DNA of 64,000 nucleotides from SAR324 cluster bacterium. Its GTDB lineage: Bacteria > SAR324 > XYD2-FULL-50-16. The translations under genes and the position numbers were made by a program. Numbering within the stretch: position 1 is the first letter of the stretch; each line of letters begins with the position of its first letter. The DNA lies in contig JANQGX010000090.1 of NCBI GenBank assembly GCA_028282885.1, forward strand, positions 1-64,000. The letters run 5' to 3'. Below, in pieces: positions 19,598 through 28,895 of the stretch. Under the pieces are notes generated by a model. It was not told the origin of the DNA. It saw only the letters and a list, made by a program, of their open reading frames with translations, and did not search any database.

Positions 19598-19921
19598 GAT
19601 CAATCTCTTCTCAGCAACAAGGAAGATTCTTTTTTCTTGCGCAAAGTGGATAACCGCATTTTTTGAACCCGTGTTAGGGTTCATCCGATTCGTATTAAAA
19701 AGAATCGCGATGTTCTGTTTTCTGCAGTTCTGAGGTAATAAAGCACAGATTTCGTGCTCTTGTCAATTGAACTGCAAGTCCGGAAGGGTTGGATTATCTG
19801 TTTTTGAACGATTCATCCGTGTCGGGCAAGCTCGGCTTGTTCGAGCCCGTTTTCATCCAATAAGGTATCCGCTTATCTTTGTTTCGGATGCTCAATCAGC
19901 ATAATAAAAAGGGGGGTTGCA
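19598..19921. promoter_or_regulatory. Divergent intergenic region with inverted repeat
   Basis: The space between the AraC gene and the TRAP operon holds an inverted repeat at about 19823-19849: outer arms CGGGC/GCCCG and inner arms CAAGC/GCTTG. It could bind the regulator or form an early-message hairpin. A strong purine-rich site (AAAAGGGGGG) precedes the dctP start. No clear -35/-10 pair could be fixed. Confidence 0.4.
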
Positions 19922-20950
19922 ATGAAACTCAATCTATTCAAGACAGCAAGGGTCTTAATTTTTAGTCTGCTGCTGTTATCAATCTGTTTTGCATCAAACC
20001 TGGCGGCAAAAACTGTTACGCTCAAACTCGCTCATTTCATGCCGACCATGCATGTGCAGCATGAAGAAGCTTTTGTACCGTTTGTGAGCAATGTGGAGAA
20101 AATCTCCAATGGTGATGTCAAGATCAAGATCTATCCGGGTGGACAGCTCGGTAATCCCAAGAATATGGTAAACTCCATAAAAAAAGGGATCACTGATATC
20201 GGATTTGTCATTCCTTCCTATGTGCCCGGAATCTTCAAGCGCAGCGGTGTTTTCGAAATGCCTTTTGTATTTGACGATCCGGAGCATGTTGCCCGTGTGA
20301 TGTATGATCTGTTTGACAAGTATTTTGCTGAGGATTACAAGGATTTCAAAGTACTCTGGTTTCTCTCCAGTCCGCTCAGCCAAGTGCATACAGTCAAGAA
20401 GCCGATCAAAACCCTGGCCGATTTCGAAGGAATGCCTATCCGTGCCGGCGGCGCAACCGAAACCACCGCATTTCGACTGCTGGGGGCCAATACCGTAGGT
20501 ATGGATATCAAGGAGATGTCAATATCCCTGCAGAAAGGTGTGGTGGACGGTGTGATCACTCCTTACGCGGCTCTCAAGAGTCACAAGATATTTGATGTCG
20601 TTAAGAACATCACAGAGGTTAATTTCAGCGGAACCCTGATGGTCGTGTTGATGAACAAGAAAAAGTGGAACAAGCTTCCTGCTTCCGCCAAACAGGCCAT
20701 CGACCAGGCTGCCGGCAGACAGATGGGTTTGACGGCTTCCAGGGCTTTCCTGGATGAAGACAACCGAAATAAAACAGCCGCCCAGCAATCCGGAATCAAG
20801 ATCCACAGGCTCAGTTCAGGCGAGATGGATCAGATTCGAGATAAGATGAGTGGCATCTATTCGGGTTGGGTTGAAAAGGCTAATGCCAAGGGATTGCCGG
20901 GTCAGGAAATCCTGGATGCATTTCTCGCATCAGCAAAAGCCAATCGGTAA
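19922..20950 (+). CDS. TRAP transporter solute-binding protein (DctP)
   Basis: Periplasmic receptor of a TRAP uptake system for organic acids. Residues 1-29 form a signal peptide ending LAAK. The mature protein follows the DctP fold: LKLAHFMPTMHVQHEEAF, GQLGNPKNMVNSIKKG, and PIRAGGATET with the conserved carboxylate-binding arginine (about residue 174). Length (342 aa) is normal. It opens an operon with the two membrane subunits and a reductive-dehalogenase-like gene. A hairpin (20981-21019) follows the stop, which would favour more receptor than membrane subunits. The substrate may be a halogenated or aromatic acid, judged from the neighbour only. Confidence 0.9.
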   Translation: MKLNLFKTARVLIFSLLLLSICFASNLAAKTVTLKLAHFMPTMHVQHEEAFVPFVSNVEKISNGDVKIKIYPGGQLGNPKNMVNSIKKGITDIGFVIPSYVPGIFKRSGVFEMPFVFDDPEHVARVMYDLFDKYFAEDYKDFKVLWFLSSPLSQVHTVKKPIKTLADFEGMPIRAGGATETTAFRLLGANTVGMDIKEMSISLQKGVVDGVITPYAALKSHKIFDVVKNITEVNFSGTLMVVLMNKKKWNKLPASAKQAIDQAAGRQMGLTASRAFLDEDNRNKTAAQQSGIKIHRLSSGEMDQIRDKMSGIYSGWVEKANAKGLPGQEILDAFLASAKANR

Positions 20951-20980
20951 GTCGATCGACCTGATCGAAGTTTCCATCTA

Positions 20981-21019
20981 TTCGCTCCCCTGTCCCCTTA
21001 GCGGGGATCAGGGGCGAAA
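20981..21019 (+). other. Stem-loop downstream of dctP
   Basis: TTCGC-CCCCTG-TCCCC pairs with GGGGA-CAGGGG-CGAA across a short loop, with small bulges. It is GC-rich, has no T-run and lies within the operon, so it more likely protects the dctP message or partly stops transcription than ends it. Confidence 0.55.
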
Positions 21020-21042
21020 TCCATTTTCTCAAGGTTCATACC

Positions 21043-21546
21043 ATGCTTAAACGTTTATCTGCCGGTATATCCACCTTTATACAGCCTTTGTCATCTTTTC
21101 TCGATAGACTCTCCTGGCTGGCACTTTTTGTGATGATGGTTTATACCGTCGTGGATGTCCTGGCTCTCAAGGTGATGAAAACTTCCCTGTTGGGGACTCC
21201 TGAAATGACAGCGCTGTTGATGGTTGTCTGCATCTTCTTCTCTTTCGCACAGACCGAGATCAATAACGGCCATATTAAGGTCGATTTTGTTTACGACAGA
21301 TTAAATCCGCGAACAAAAGGAGTTGTAGATTTCCTGACCCAATTGCTTTGCACCATCCTCTTCGGCTTTATCGGCTGGTCATCGGTTCTCAACGGCTTTG
21401 AGAAACTGGAATCCAGTGAATTGACCATGGACCTGTTGATACCCTTGTACCCGTTTGCATTTATCGCTTCAGCCGGCTGTTGTCTGATATGCGTGGTACT
21501 ATTCATGAAAACCCTGCTGGCGTTAGATAAGGTAATAAATCAATGA
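21043..21546 (+). CDS. TRAP transporter small membrane subunit (DctQ)
   Basis: A 167-residue inner-membrane protein with four hydrophobic helices. It has the DctQ features LAxLVMMVYTVVDVLALKV in helix 1 and GTPEMTALLMVVCIFFSFA in helix 2, then a KVDFVYDRL loop. Its stop overlaps the start of the large subunit by 4 bases, indicating coupled translation. Confidence 0.88.
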   Translation: MLKRLSAGISTFIQPLSSFLDRLSWLALFVMMVYTVVDVLALKVMKTSLLGTPEMTALLMVVCIFFSFAQTEINNGHIKVDFVYDRLNPRTKGVVDFLTQLLCTILFGFIGWSSVLNGFEKLESSELTMDLLIPLYPFAFIASAGCCLICVVLFMKTLLALDKVINQ

Positions 21547-22862
21547 GCACTTTGACGATCGGTATTCTCGGAATCCTGGTACTATTTGTTCTGCTCGCCC
21601 TGCGTATGCAAATCGGTTTTGCCATGGCCCTGGTGGGATTTGCCGGATTTATCATTCTCAGCGACTTCGAATCGGCATTCGGTTTGATAGGGGCGGAACC
21701 TTTCGATTCCAGTAACAAGTACCTTCTTAGCGTAATCCCTCTCTTTATCCTGATGGGGCAGTTTGCCACCCACTCCAATATGGGCAAAGAGGTCTACCAC
21801 ATGGCCTATCGCTGGCTGGGATTTCTACCTGGTGGTCTGGCGATGGCTACAATTGGCGCATGTGCCTGTTTTGCCGCAATTTCGGGCTCCTCCCTGGCGA
21901 CAGTAGCAACCTTTGGCATGGTGTCGTTGCCGGAAATGAAGAAATACAAATACTCCGACGCCCTGGCCACGGGTTGCATTGCCGCCGGAGGTACCCTGGG
22001 AATCCTGATACCTCCCAGCACGGTTCTGATCATCTACGGCATCCTTACCGAACAGAGTATTACCAATCTTTTTATCGCTGGTGTGGTTCCCGGGATACTG
22101 CTCAGTCTGCTGTTTATTCTGACCATCTATGTGATGTGCACCATCAAACCCTCCATGGGTGCCAAAGGACCCAGTTTCACAATGAAAGAGAAACTGATGT
22201 CCCTGAAGGATACCTGGACCATCCTCACCCTTTTCATCCTGGTGATGGGGGGGCTCTATACCGGTTGGTTTACACCCACAGCCGCTGCGGGTGTCGGGGC
22301 TTTTGGCGCCTTTCTGATCATGATCATCAAAGGCAGGCTTTCCAAGGAGACGACCCTGGCTTCGTTGAAAGACACTTGTAAAACCACCGCCATGATTTTC
22401 GGTATCATCATCGGTGCCACTATTTTCCAGTATTTCATGACCATCAGCCAGCTACCCGATTATCTGGCAACGACAGTCACAGAAATGGAGGTGGGCAGGC
22501 ATGTTGTCATGTCATTGATCATCCTGCTCTTTATCGTTTTGGGCTGCTTCATGGAAGGTCTCTCCATAATGTTCCTGGCCGTTCCCATCGTCTTTCCGAT
22601 AGTGATGGGCATGGGCTATGATCCCATCTGGTTTGGGATCATTATTACACTGGTGATGGAAATGAGTATGATCACTCCACCTGTGGGCGTCAACGTTTTC
22701 GTGTTGAGCGGTGTGGCCAAAGAGATCCCCATGGAGACGATTTTCAAGGGCGTACTTCCCTTCTGGGTTGCCATGCTGGCCTGTATAATAATTCTTATGA
22801 TGTTTCCCGACCTCGTATTATTCCTGCCCAAATCCATGGGTTATGTTTCAACCGGTTTTTAA
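21543..22862 (+). CDS. TRAP transporter large membrane subunit (DctM)
   Basis: The 12-helix transport subunit, 439 residues. Typical DctM landmarks are present: FAAISGSSLATVATFG near 105-120, GGTLGILIPPSTVLIIYG near 145-162, GWFTPTAAAGVGAFGA near 240, and MEMSMITPPVGVNVFVL near 375. It overlaps dctQ by 4 bases and is 13 bases from the dehalogenase-like gene, so all four genes form one operon. Confidence 0.92.
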   Translation: MSTLTIGILGILVLFVLLALRMQIGFAMALVGFAGFIILSDFESAFGLIGAEPFDSSNKYLLSVIPLFILMGQFATHSNMGKEVYHMAYRWLGFLPGGLAMATIGACACFAAISGSSLATVATFGMVSLPEMKKYKYSDALATGCIAAGGTLGILIPPSTVLIIYGILTEQSITNLFIAGVVPGILLSLLFILTIYVMCTIKPSMGAKGPSFTMKEKLMSLKDTWTILTLFILVMGGLYTGWFTPTAAAGVGAFGAFLIMIIKGRLSKETTLASLKDTCKTTAMIFGIIIGATIFQYFMTISQLPDYLATTVTEMEVGRHVVMSLIILLFIVLGCFMEGLSIMFLAVPIVFPIVMGMGYDPIWFGIIITLVMEMSMITPPVGVNVFVLSGVAKEIPMETIFKGVLPFWVAMLACIIILMMFPDLVLFLPKSMGYVSTGF

Positions 22863-22875
22863 CAAGGATTGACAG

Positions 22876-24312
22876 ATGCTGTTTCCGTTTTTAATAATCT
22901 CCGACCTGGTTTTCCTGGGTATGGGAGCTGTTTTGTTCAAGGAATCCATTCATGAGCAGGAGAAAAGAGCGACCTGGATTGGCTTCCTGTTTATGCTGAT
23001 TGCCCTTGCCCTGATGGCTGCAATAATCTGGGTGCCGATGGCCAGACTTCCCCTGGGAATCGTCTTTGGACTGGCAGCGGTTGGTGGAATCATCTTCTGT
23101 ATCCCCGGTCCCCAGAATCCCAGGGCATTGAAAGGAGCTATCGGCTATGCAGTCGGTGTCATTGAAAGACTGGATGAGAGTTTCAGCGTCTTTGTCCGTT
23201 GCAGGGGACTGAGAGAAGGTTCCAGGGAGTATAAAACTTTTTATACTGCCAATCCCGAGTTGGAGGAACCGGACAAGGAACGCAGGAAAAAGGGACTCCT
23301 GGGAAAACTGGGAAAGATTGATGCCGGTTACCAACCCAACTCCGCCATGGTACATGCCGCATTTGAAATGGATGATTTTCTCGGTGAGTATGCCATATCC
23401 GATCCTTTCGAAAATACTCCCGAAGCGGACTTGGATCCTGTCAAGGCAACACGAATTGTCAAAAACCTGGGTAAGCATCTGGGAGCTGAAATGGTAGGGA
23501 TTTGCGAGCTTAACGAAGCTTGGATCTATGCCAAACGAGGTGAAATTCACTTCGGGAATTATGAGGACTGGGGCAAGGAGTTGAAGGATCTACCCAAGTA
23601 TGCTGTTGTGTTTATTACGGAAATGGAGCGGGAACACGTTATGTCCGCTCCCCATACACCTTCGGTAGTTGAGAGCGCCGTCAATTATGCCAGAGGAGCG
23701 CATATCTCAACCATTCTGGGAAGATGGTTTGCCCATATGGGTTATCGCGGTATTGCCGAGAATACCCGCAATTACGATGTTATCCTGCCCCCCCTGGCTG
23801 CGGATGCGGGTCTCGGTGAAGTGGGACGACACGGTTACCTGATCGCTCCCAAATTCGGAGCCAGGGTCAGGATATTCGCCACCCTCACCGATATGCCGCT
23901 GATACCGGATAAGCCTATCTCCCTGGGTGTTGAGGAATTCTGCAGAAAGTGTATGAAATGTGCCGATTCCTGTCCTTCACGTTCGATCACAACAGGCGAC
24001 ATGACGGTATGCCGGGGATTCGAGAAGTGGAAACTGGATGAAGATTCCTGTTTTGCCTACTGGGCCCGGGTGGGAACCGATTGCTCCATCTGTATGGCAA
24101 TCTGCCCATACAGTCGACCCGACTCCTATTTTCATAAATTTATCCGCTGGTTTGTTGCCCATTCACCGGCTGCCAAGGCGGTTTTCCCATATATCGATAA
24201 TTTTATTTACGGTAAACGCTGGAAGGCCAGGAAGGTGCCGGAGTGGTTAAGCTATCCCAAACGATCAGAGGCCGAGGATTATCCCACCACTCTTAATGAC
24301 GATCACTATTAA
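22876..24312 (+). CDS. Membrane-anchored reductive dehalogenase-like protein
   Basis: 478 residues. The C-terminal half has two ferredoxin-type clusters in the arrangement of corrinoid reductive dehalogenases: C356xxCxxCxxxC366P and C392x10CxxCxxxC410P. Before them is a GRWFAHMGYRGIAEN / LPPLAADAGLGEVGRHG region typical of RdhA and epoxyqueuosine-reductase relatives. Unlike classical RdhA there is no Tat signal; three hydrophobic helices occupy residues ~1-77, so the enzyme is probably anchored with its catalytic domain in the cytoplasm. No RdhB gene is present. It shares an operon with a TRAP importer, which could bring in a halogenated organic acid for cytoplasmic dehalogenation. The family call is good; the substrate is unknown. 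Confidence 0.8.
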   Translation: MLFPFLIISDLVFLGMGAVLFKESIHEQEKRATWIGFLFMLIALALMAAIIWVPMARLPLGIVFGLAAVGGIIFCIPGPQNPRALKGAIGYAVGVIERLDESFSVFVRCRGLREGSREYKTFYTANPELEEPDKERRKKGLLGKLGKIDAGYQPNSAMVHAAFEMDDFLGEYAISDPFENTPEADLDPVKATRIVKNLGKHLGAEMVGICELNEAWIYAKRGEIHFGNYEDWGKELKDLPKYAVVFITEMEREHVMSAPHTPSVVESAVNYARGAHISTILGRWFAHMGYRGIAENTRNYDVILPPLAADAGLGEVGRHGYLIAPKFGARVRIFATLTDMPLIPDKPISLGVEEFCRKCMKCADSCPSRSITTGDMTVCRGFEKWKLDEDSCFAYWARVGTDCSICMAICPYSRPDSYFHKFIRWFVAHSPAAKAVFPYIDNFIYGKRWKARKVPEWLSYPKRSEAEDYPTTLNDDHY

Positions 24313-24641
24313 GAAAGTGTTGTCCACCTGGGTTGGATCTTTTGATCACCGACCAGAATGATCAAATGTTTTGGATCACCCTGAACTTCCAGGGTGATCC
24401 GCACCGGATCGATGCCGCCAAGTATCTTGTATTCGCTCCTCAGATAACTGAAATCGGCATTTTCCAGAAAATACTGCAAAATCTCCAGTTGCGCTTCAAT
24501 CAGCATCTGGTCGGCACATTGTCTTTTCATCAACTTCCTGATCAAGCGTTCGTAGGCCTTTCTGGAGGCGGTTTCGATACAGTATTTCGTCAGCTCTAAC
24601 CCAATCCGCATATCTCTCCCGTAATCCGTGTCATGATTCAC
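24309..24641 (-). CDS. Small hypothetical protein coupled to a broken aminotransferase
   Basis: 110 residues, no signal peptide, no motif recognised. The N-terminal half is helical with Arg/Lys/Cys (RLIRKLMKRQCADQMLIEAQ); the C-terminal half looks like beta-strands (VRITLEVQGDPKHLIILVGDQ). Its ATG overlaps the stop of the upstream aminotransferase remnant by 4 bases, so it was probably once translated with that enzyme. Its 3' end overlaps the 3' end of the dehalogenase gene by a few bases, tail to tail. It may no longer be expressed. Confidence 0.45.
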   Translation of the reverse strand: MNHDTDYGRDMRIGLELTKYCIETASRKAYERLIRKLMKRQCADQMLIEAQLEILQYFLENADFSYLRSEYKILGGIDPVRITLEVQGDPKHLIILVGDQKIQPRWTTLS

Positions 24642-25060
24642 AAGCTTTTGATCCAGTCACAGAGAAATTCTACTCCCTTTTTTGTTTTGTAGCAGTAGAT
24701 ATCGATAAAATCATCGCCAATGGATTCATCCGGTGGTATCTGTTCGCTTCCTGCCAGGGCGCGGGCACCTTTGAAATCGACATAGGCCAGCCTCAGGGTT
24801 AAACCGGTTTCAGGTCGACCGAATTCCACTCCTGGCAGGCAGGCAACTCCCGAGTTCTCCAGCTTTTTTTGCACAACTCGTGAGAAGCTTCGATGCCAGC
24901 TTGTTCCTTATCGGCTCGAAATCGGGAAAAAGATAAAAACCACCGCTGGGCTTGACCGCCCTGGTCCCCGCATCCTGAAGTTGATCCGCACACCAGTTTC
25001 CAGTCTGGCGAGAATTCTGCGGCTGTGCGCCAGGTATTTTTCAATACGAGTACCACCCTA
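24638..25060 (-). pseudogene. Aminotransferase class I remnant, frameshifted and truncated
   Basis: Three consecutive segments in different frames together match the C-terminal third of a fold-type I aminotransferase. They are IEKYLAHSRRILARLE (near 25020), then CADQLQDAGTRAVKPSGGFY through LFPDFEPIRNK (about 24885-24985), then SGVACLPGVEFGRP with TLRLAYVDFKGARAL (24640-24870). At least two frameshifts are needed; one lies at a run of seven A/T bases near 24868. A stop lies just upstream of the first segment, and the pyridoxal-phosphate lysine region is missing. The neighbouring AraC gene ends at 25071, so the 5' part has been deleted. Confidence 0.8.
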
Positions 25061-25070
25061 GCTCGATCTA

Positions 25071-26090
25071 TCAGGTTGCATGTTTTCGGTATTCGCCGGG
25101 TGTCATGCCGGTCCAGCGTTTGAAGGCATGGTGAAAAGCGCTCTGGTCGGAAAACCCCAGTAACAAGGCTATTTCACAAATGGTTGTCTCCCTGTTTTTC
25201 AGGTAACCCACCGCAATTTCCTTTCTTACCGAATCGAGAAGATTACGGAAGGTCGTACCTTCCTCCTGCAGTTTGAGTTGGAGATTCCGTTCGGATAGAG
25301 CCAACTCGCCTGAGATAACAGTGATCGTTGTCGGCGTTTCCTTGAGACAGGCCCGGATCAAACCCCGGGCTGTTTTCTCTGTCCAGGAATGATGACTATA
25401 AGCCTTGTGTAACGCCTTTTGCACCACTTTCTCCAGATCATTCAGAATCTCAGAATTGGCAAACAGAATCGGTTTCTGCAAAAAATGTGCGGAGATGAGA
25501 ACTTCACTGCTCTCCCGGTCAAAGAACAGGGGAGATTGAAACATCCGGTCGTGTGCTTTGGTGCTGCAGGGGCGGGCATGGGAGAAGCGCACTTCTGTCA
25601 GCTCGATCTGATCTTCAGTCAGGGAGCGAAGCATCATAACAAAGAGGGCAATAACCGATTCAGAAAAGTGACGTTCCGTTTTAAGTCCGGGGTGGCTCAT
25701 ATTCCAGGTGAGATGTGCCATCCCATCCTGCAATCGAAGTTCCGGCCGGATATAATCCATCACCAAATTATGATAGGTAAAGTTTTTTCGCATTGCCTGC
25801 TCCACGGTTTCGCAATTCATCATCATGGCATACAGCAAATGACGACTGAGCAGGTTATGACAAAATTGTCCAAAATGTAATCCGAAATCCGGATCTCCCG
25901 ATTTTCTACCTACCGATCGCCAAACCTTTTGAAATTCAATCAACGGAACGCGATCCTCTTCTTGTTTCAGGCGGGATAACTCCGGTCCGCACTCTTCAAT
26001 AAGGCCGTTTTCATCGATACCGATGCTCTTGGCGTACGCCAACAGAATATTCAAGAGATCAACGGAGGCTGACAGAGAATCAAATAGCAT
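25071..26090 (-). CDS. AraC-family regulator with arabinose-binding-like N-domain
   Basis: 339 residues in the OruR/ArgR-like layout. Residues ~25-200 form the Arabinose_bd-type sensing domain (DPDFGLHFGQ, then LLYAMMMNCETVEQAM, then YHNLVMDYIRPEL). Residues ~245-338 hold the HTH_18 domain (ITVISGELALSERNLQLKLQ, then ICEIALLLGFSDQSAFHHAF, then WTGMTPGEYR). It may once have controlled the now broken aminotransferase unit downstream, or the divergent SRPBCC/thioesterase pair. Confidence 0.88.
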   Translation of the reverse strand: MLFDSLSASVDLLNILLAYAKSIGIDENGLIEECGPELSRLKQEEDRVPLIEFQKVWRSVGRKSGDPDFGLHFGQFCHNLLSRHLLYAMMMNCETVEQAMRKNFTYHNLVMDYIRPELRLQDGMAHLTWNMSHPGLKTERHFSESVIALFVMMLRSLTEDQIELTEVRFSHARPCSTKAHDRMFQSPLFFDRESSEVLISAHFLQKPILFANSEILNDLEKVVQKALHKAYSHHSWTEKTARGLIRACLKETPTTITVISGELALSERNLQLKLQEEGTTFRNLLDSVRKEIAVGYLKNRETTICEIALLLGFSDQSAFHHAFKRWTGMTPGEYRKHAT

Positions 26091-26248
26091 ACGAATGAAA
26101 TGGTTTTTCGAATTACGTTAAATCACAAGAGTTTTTCGCTTTGGCACAATACCGGTTTGATTCTTCATATTAAAGTCAAATTATCATGCATTGAATTTTG
26201 AACGCATTATAGATTTAATTTTAGTAAAAGCCAATAACGGAGAAAACC

Positions 26249-26767
26249 ATGGCAACACAAAAATCCATTTCCTATCAAGCAGCTACAGATAACAAACGCG
26301 TGGAAGCGACTATAACAAGAGAGATAACCGCACATCCCCGAAGAATATTCCCCATGGCCTGCCCGGTCGAAGAATTAAGGTGGATTCCCGACTGGGAATA
26401 TGAACTTGTTTACTCAAAAAGCGGTGTCAATGAGGTTGACTGTGTTTTCTTTGAAAAGGTGAGCGGTCCGCATTTTTTCGGTGAGGCTTTCAACACCTGC
26501 TGGACCACGATCGTCCATGATCCCGAAAATTACCGGGTGGTGTTTATCCTGAACCCCAATAACAAAGCAGTTATCAGACTGAATGTTACAATCCGTCAGG
26601 TAACGCAGGAGGTTTCAAACTGTACCTGGCATCTGGTGTTTACCGCTCTGGATAACGATGCAAACGGAATGAGTGAAAACGAGATCAAGGAGAAAATGGA
26701 GTTGATGATAACCTTTCTGGCGGATCTACTGGTGCAGTATTTCAAAAATGAAGGGGTTGACGGATGA
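26249..26767 (+). CDS. SRPBCC (START-like) small-ligand-binding protein
   Basis: 172 residues with the helix-grip pattern: an early VEATITREITAHPRRIFPMA strand-helix, a WIPDWEYELVYSKSG segment, and a long C-terminal helix (about 145-168). Proteins of this fold bind hydrophobic ligands or act on them; no catalytic residues are evident. It is divergent from the AraC gene and followed by a thioesterase gene 48 bases downstream, suggesting acyl or aromatic compound metabolism. Substrate unknown. Confidence 0.65.
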   Translation: MATQKSISYQAATDNKRVEATITREITAHPRRIFPMACPVEELRWIPDWEYELVYSKSGVNEVDCVFFEKVSGPHFFGEAFNTCWTTIVHDPENYRVVFILNPNNKAVIRLNVTIRQVTQEVSNCTWHLVFTALDNDANGMSENEIKEKMELMITFLADLLVQYFKNEGVDG

Positions 26768-26815
26768 CATAAACAACCGATGTTACGAGTGTTTGGATAA
26801 AGTGGAAAATTGATC

Positions 26816-27214
26816 ATGAAAACAGAATCAAAACAGCGGGTGATGAACTATCAGACCGACTCCTATGCCATTGTTCATCACGCGAGGTACCTGGAAATGA
26901 TGGAGGCAGCACGCTGGAACTATTGTTACGAAAACGATTTGATGCGGTTTTACGATGAAAAGGGAATATTTCACGTCATCGTCAATATCAACATTGACTA
27001 TCGGCATAGCGCCAGGTCCGGGGATGAGATTTTGATAGAAACGGAAGTTTCCCGGGTATCGAAGAAGAGCGTCGTGTTCCGGCAGGTTGTTTATGCAATG
27101 GGAAAGGTTCTTGTTACTGCAGAGATCACCAATGTGTACAAATTTCTGCGGGATCAGACCGTGGTTCCTGTCGAAGAGATGACCGGATTCTGGGAGGATT
27201 TGAGGAAATCGTGA
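26816..27214 (+). CDS. Acyl-CoA thioesterase, 4HBT hot-dog fold
   Basis: 132 residues. The start shows the hot-dog thioesterase pattern: QTDSYAIVHHARYLEMMEAA replaces the usual DxxGHVNNxxYxxxxExA, keeping the catalytic-type Asp near residue 15. The central INIDYRHSARSGDEILIETE matches the family's substrate helix region. It probably hydrolyses a short or medium acyl-CoA. A TTG at 26810 would add two residues; the ATG at 26816 is simpler. Confidence 0.75.
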   Translation: MKTESKQRVMNYQTDSYAIVHHARYLEMMEAARWNYCYENDLMRFYDEKGIFHVIVNINIDYRHSARSGDEILIETEVSRVSKKSVVFRQVVYAMGKVLVTAEITNVYKFLRDQTVVPVEEMTGFWEDLRKS

Positions 27215-27257
27215 CGGTTTTGACGATTGGCACAAAACCACTAACCTGCTTAAGGGA

Positions 27258-27743
27258 TTACCAGGGATACATAAAGGTAATGGAGGTTTTCTGGCCCTCT
27301 TCTCCGGTTGCCAGGTCGACTCGGCAAACAAAACCGGAAGCTGAAACCATTCTTGGACCCGCTCCGGCGGAGGATCTGGTTTCATCTCCAAGCTCTTCCT
27401 TCTCTTCGGCTACACTGCCGATTTCATGAAAAAGAGCAAGCTGGAATCCAGTGGCTATGTCTTTCCAGATCCGGAAATCAAACGGGACCACATCCGTGGC
27501 GAAGTTCCAGCGCAGTTTGGTGGAAAAGAAAGCCATGTTTGCACCGCTGGATCTTCCCATGGGGTAGGAGCGCAAGCAGTCTTCGCCACCAAGTGAGGTG
27601 GCGATTCCTTTTTTCCGTTCGATGATATACTTATCGATCAGGTTTTTCTCCGCACTAATCAACCGGAATGGTTTTGTTTGTTGGATGAAGATGAAAGTTA
27701 GGGAATTGTGGATAAACAGGAGGTCGGGCGAAGGAATGGCCAA
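27258..27743 (-). pseudogene. Remnant of an Omp85/D15 surface-antigen protein
   Basis: Residues ~52-161 of this frame match the last barrel strands of Omp85-type proteins: SLGGEDCLRSYPMGR, LRWNFATDVVPFDFRIWKD, LALFHEIGSVAE and the final TSITFMYPW with the C-terminal aromatic. The first ~50 residues do not fit the family, and no POTRA or earlier barrel segments are visible before the cysteine synthase gene begins. A functional protein of this family needs at least ~350 residues, so this is a 5'-deleted relic. Confidence 0.72.
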
Positions 27744-27807
27744 CCGGATGACTGTTGCAGGGAATTACATTTCGTCATCCGGTCTATTGATAGATTGGAA
27801 ACAGAGA

Positions 27808-28695
27808 TTACAATAGGGCTGTGCTGAAGTATCTTTCCGCCCGGTCGGGAAGAACGGTGATGACATTACCTTCCTTGCGATCGGCCAGAATTCTGGCAGC
27901 CCAAACGTTAGCACCGGAAGAAATCCCAACCAGCAGTCCGTGATCATATCCCAATTGGCGGGTGGTTTCAATGGCATCTTCATCGGATACCTCAATCACC
28001 TCATCCACTAGACTCGTATCGAGAATTTTGGGGACAAAGCCGTCACCGATGCCTTGGATCTGGTGCAGTCCGGGTTCGTGACCCAGAAGAGCTGATACGT
28101 TTTTGGGTTCCACAGCCACAATACGGACATTCGGTTTATGCTCACGCAGGAATTTGCCGACGCCCTGCAGAGTTCCGCCACTGCCTACGCCAGCGACAAA
28201 GCAATCTATGTTACCCGTCATCTGCCGCCAGATCTCCCGGGCGGTTTCTTCGTAATGAACACGGGCGTTGTCCGGATTCTCGAACTGCTGTAATACCACA
28301 ATCCTGGGGTCCTCTTCCTGCATCTTGCGAACCCTTTCCACTGCACCGTGAATGTTGTCTTCAGCAGGTGTCAAAACCAGTTCTGCTCCCAGGGAGCGAA
28401 CCAGTTTCTTACGTTCATCACTCATATTCTCCGGCATGACAATCCGCACCCGGTATCCCTTCAACCGACCGACCAGCGCAATGCCAATCCCGGTATTTCC
28501 CGATGTAGGTTCCACCAGAATGGAATTTTCATTCAATCGTCCTTTCTGTTCGGCTCCTTCGATCATGGACAGTGCAACCCGATCCTTGATACTGCCCCCG
28601 GGATTGAGAAATTCGGCCTTCACAAAGACATTATTGCGTTTCAGTTTGATCAGTGGCGTATTGCCGATGAGGTCAAGAATATTGTCGGTTAACAT
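27808..28695 (-). CDS. Cysteine synthase (O-acetylserine sulfhydrylase) family
   Basis: A pyridoxal-phosphate beta-substituting enzyme that makes cysteine from O-acetylserine and sulfide or a related donor. From the ATG at 28695 the protein begins MLTDNILDLIGNTPLIKL as the family does; an ATG at 28788 would add 31 residues without homology. The cofactor lysine is Lys37 in NPGGSIKDR. The substrate loop PTSGNTG and phosphate loop VGSGGTLQGVG are intact, and a C-terminal SSGAN motif is present. Length 295 aa is slightly short, nearer CysM than CysK. It stands alone between two decayed genes. Confidence 0.88.
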   Translation of the reverse strand: MLTDNILDLIGNTPLIKLKRNNVFVKAEFLNPGGSIKDRVALSMIEGAEQKGRLNENSILVEPTSGNTGIGIALVGRLKGYRVRIVMPENMSDERKKLVRSLGAELVLTPAEDNIHGAVERVRKMQEEDPRIVVLQQFENPDNARVHYEETAREIWRQMTGNIDCFVAGVGSGGTLQGVGKFLREHKPNVRIVAVEPKNVSALLGHEPGLHQIQGIGDGFVPKILDTSLVDEVIEVSDEDAIETTRQLGYDHGLLVGISSGANVWAARILADRKEGNVITVLPDRAERYFSTALL

Positions 28696-28895
28696 GGGCG
28701 TTCTCGTTTCGATATTGATGTCACAAGCTGATACAAGCTCATTGAGGGGCATCCAATCCCCCGATTTTTTTAATGAATAAAACACCAATTGGAATGAAAA
28801 GTTGATGTTGAAAACTAGAATGATAATGTAAGATTTTAGTGAGAGGAAACCCCGAATAGGGGCTGGAGATTGATTAAGACTATGGATCGGGAATA

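Noticed and set aside
21860..22381. 173-codon frame overlapping dctM on the same strand
   Set aside because: His/Arg-rich product in a shifted frame of a clear transporter gene.
22891..23550. 219-codon frame antisense to the dehalogenase gene
   Set aside because: The sense strand encodes a clear RdhA-type protein; the antisense product has no domain.
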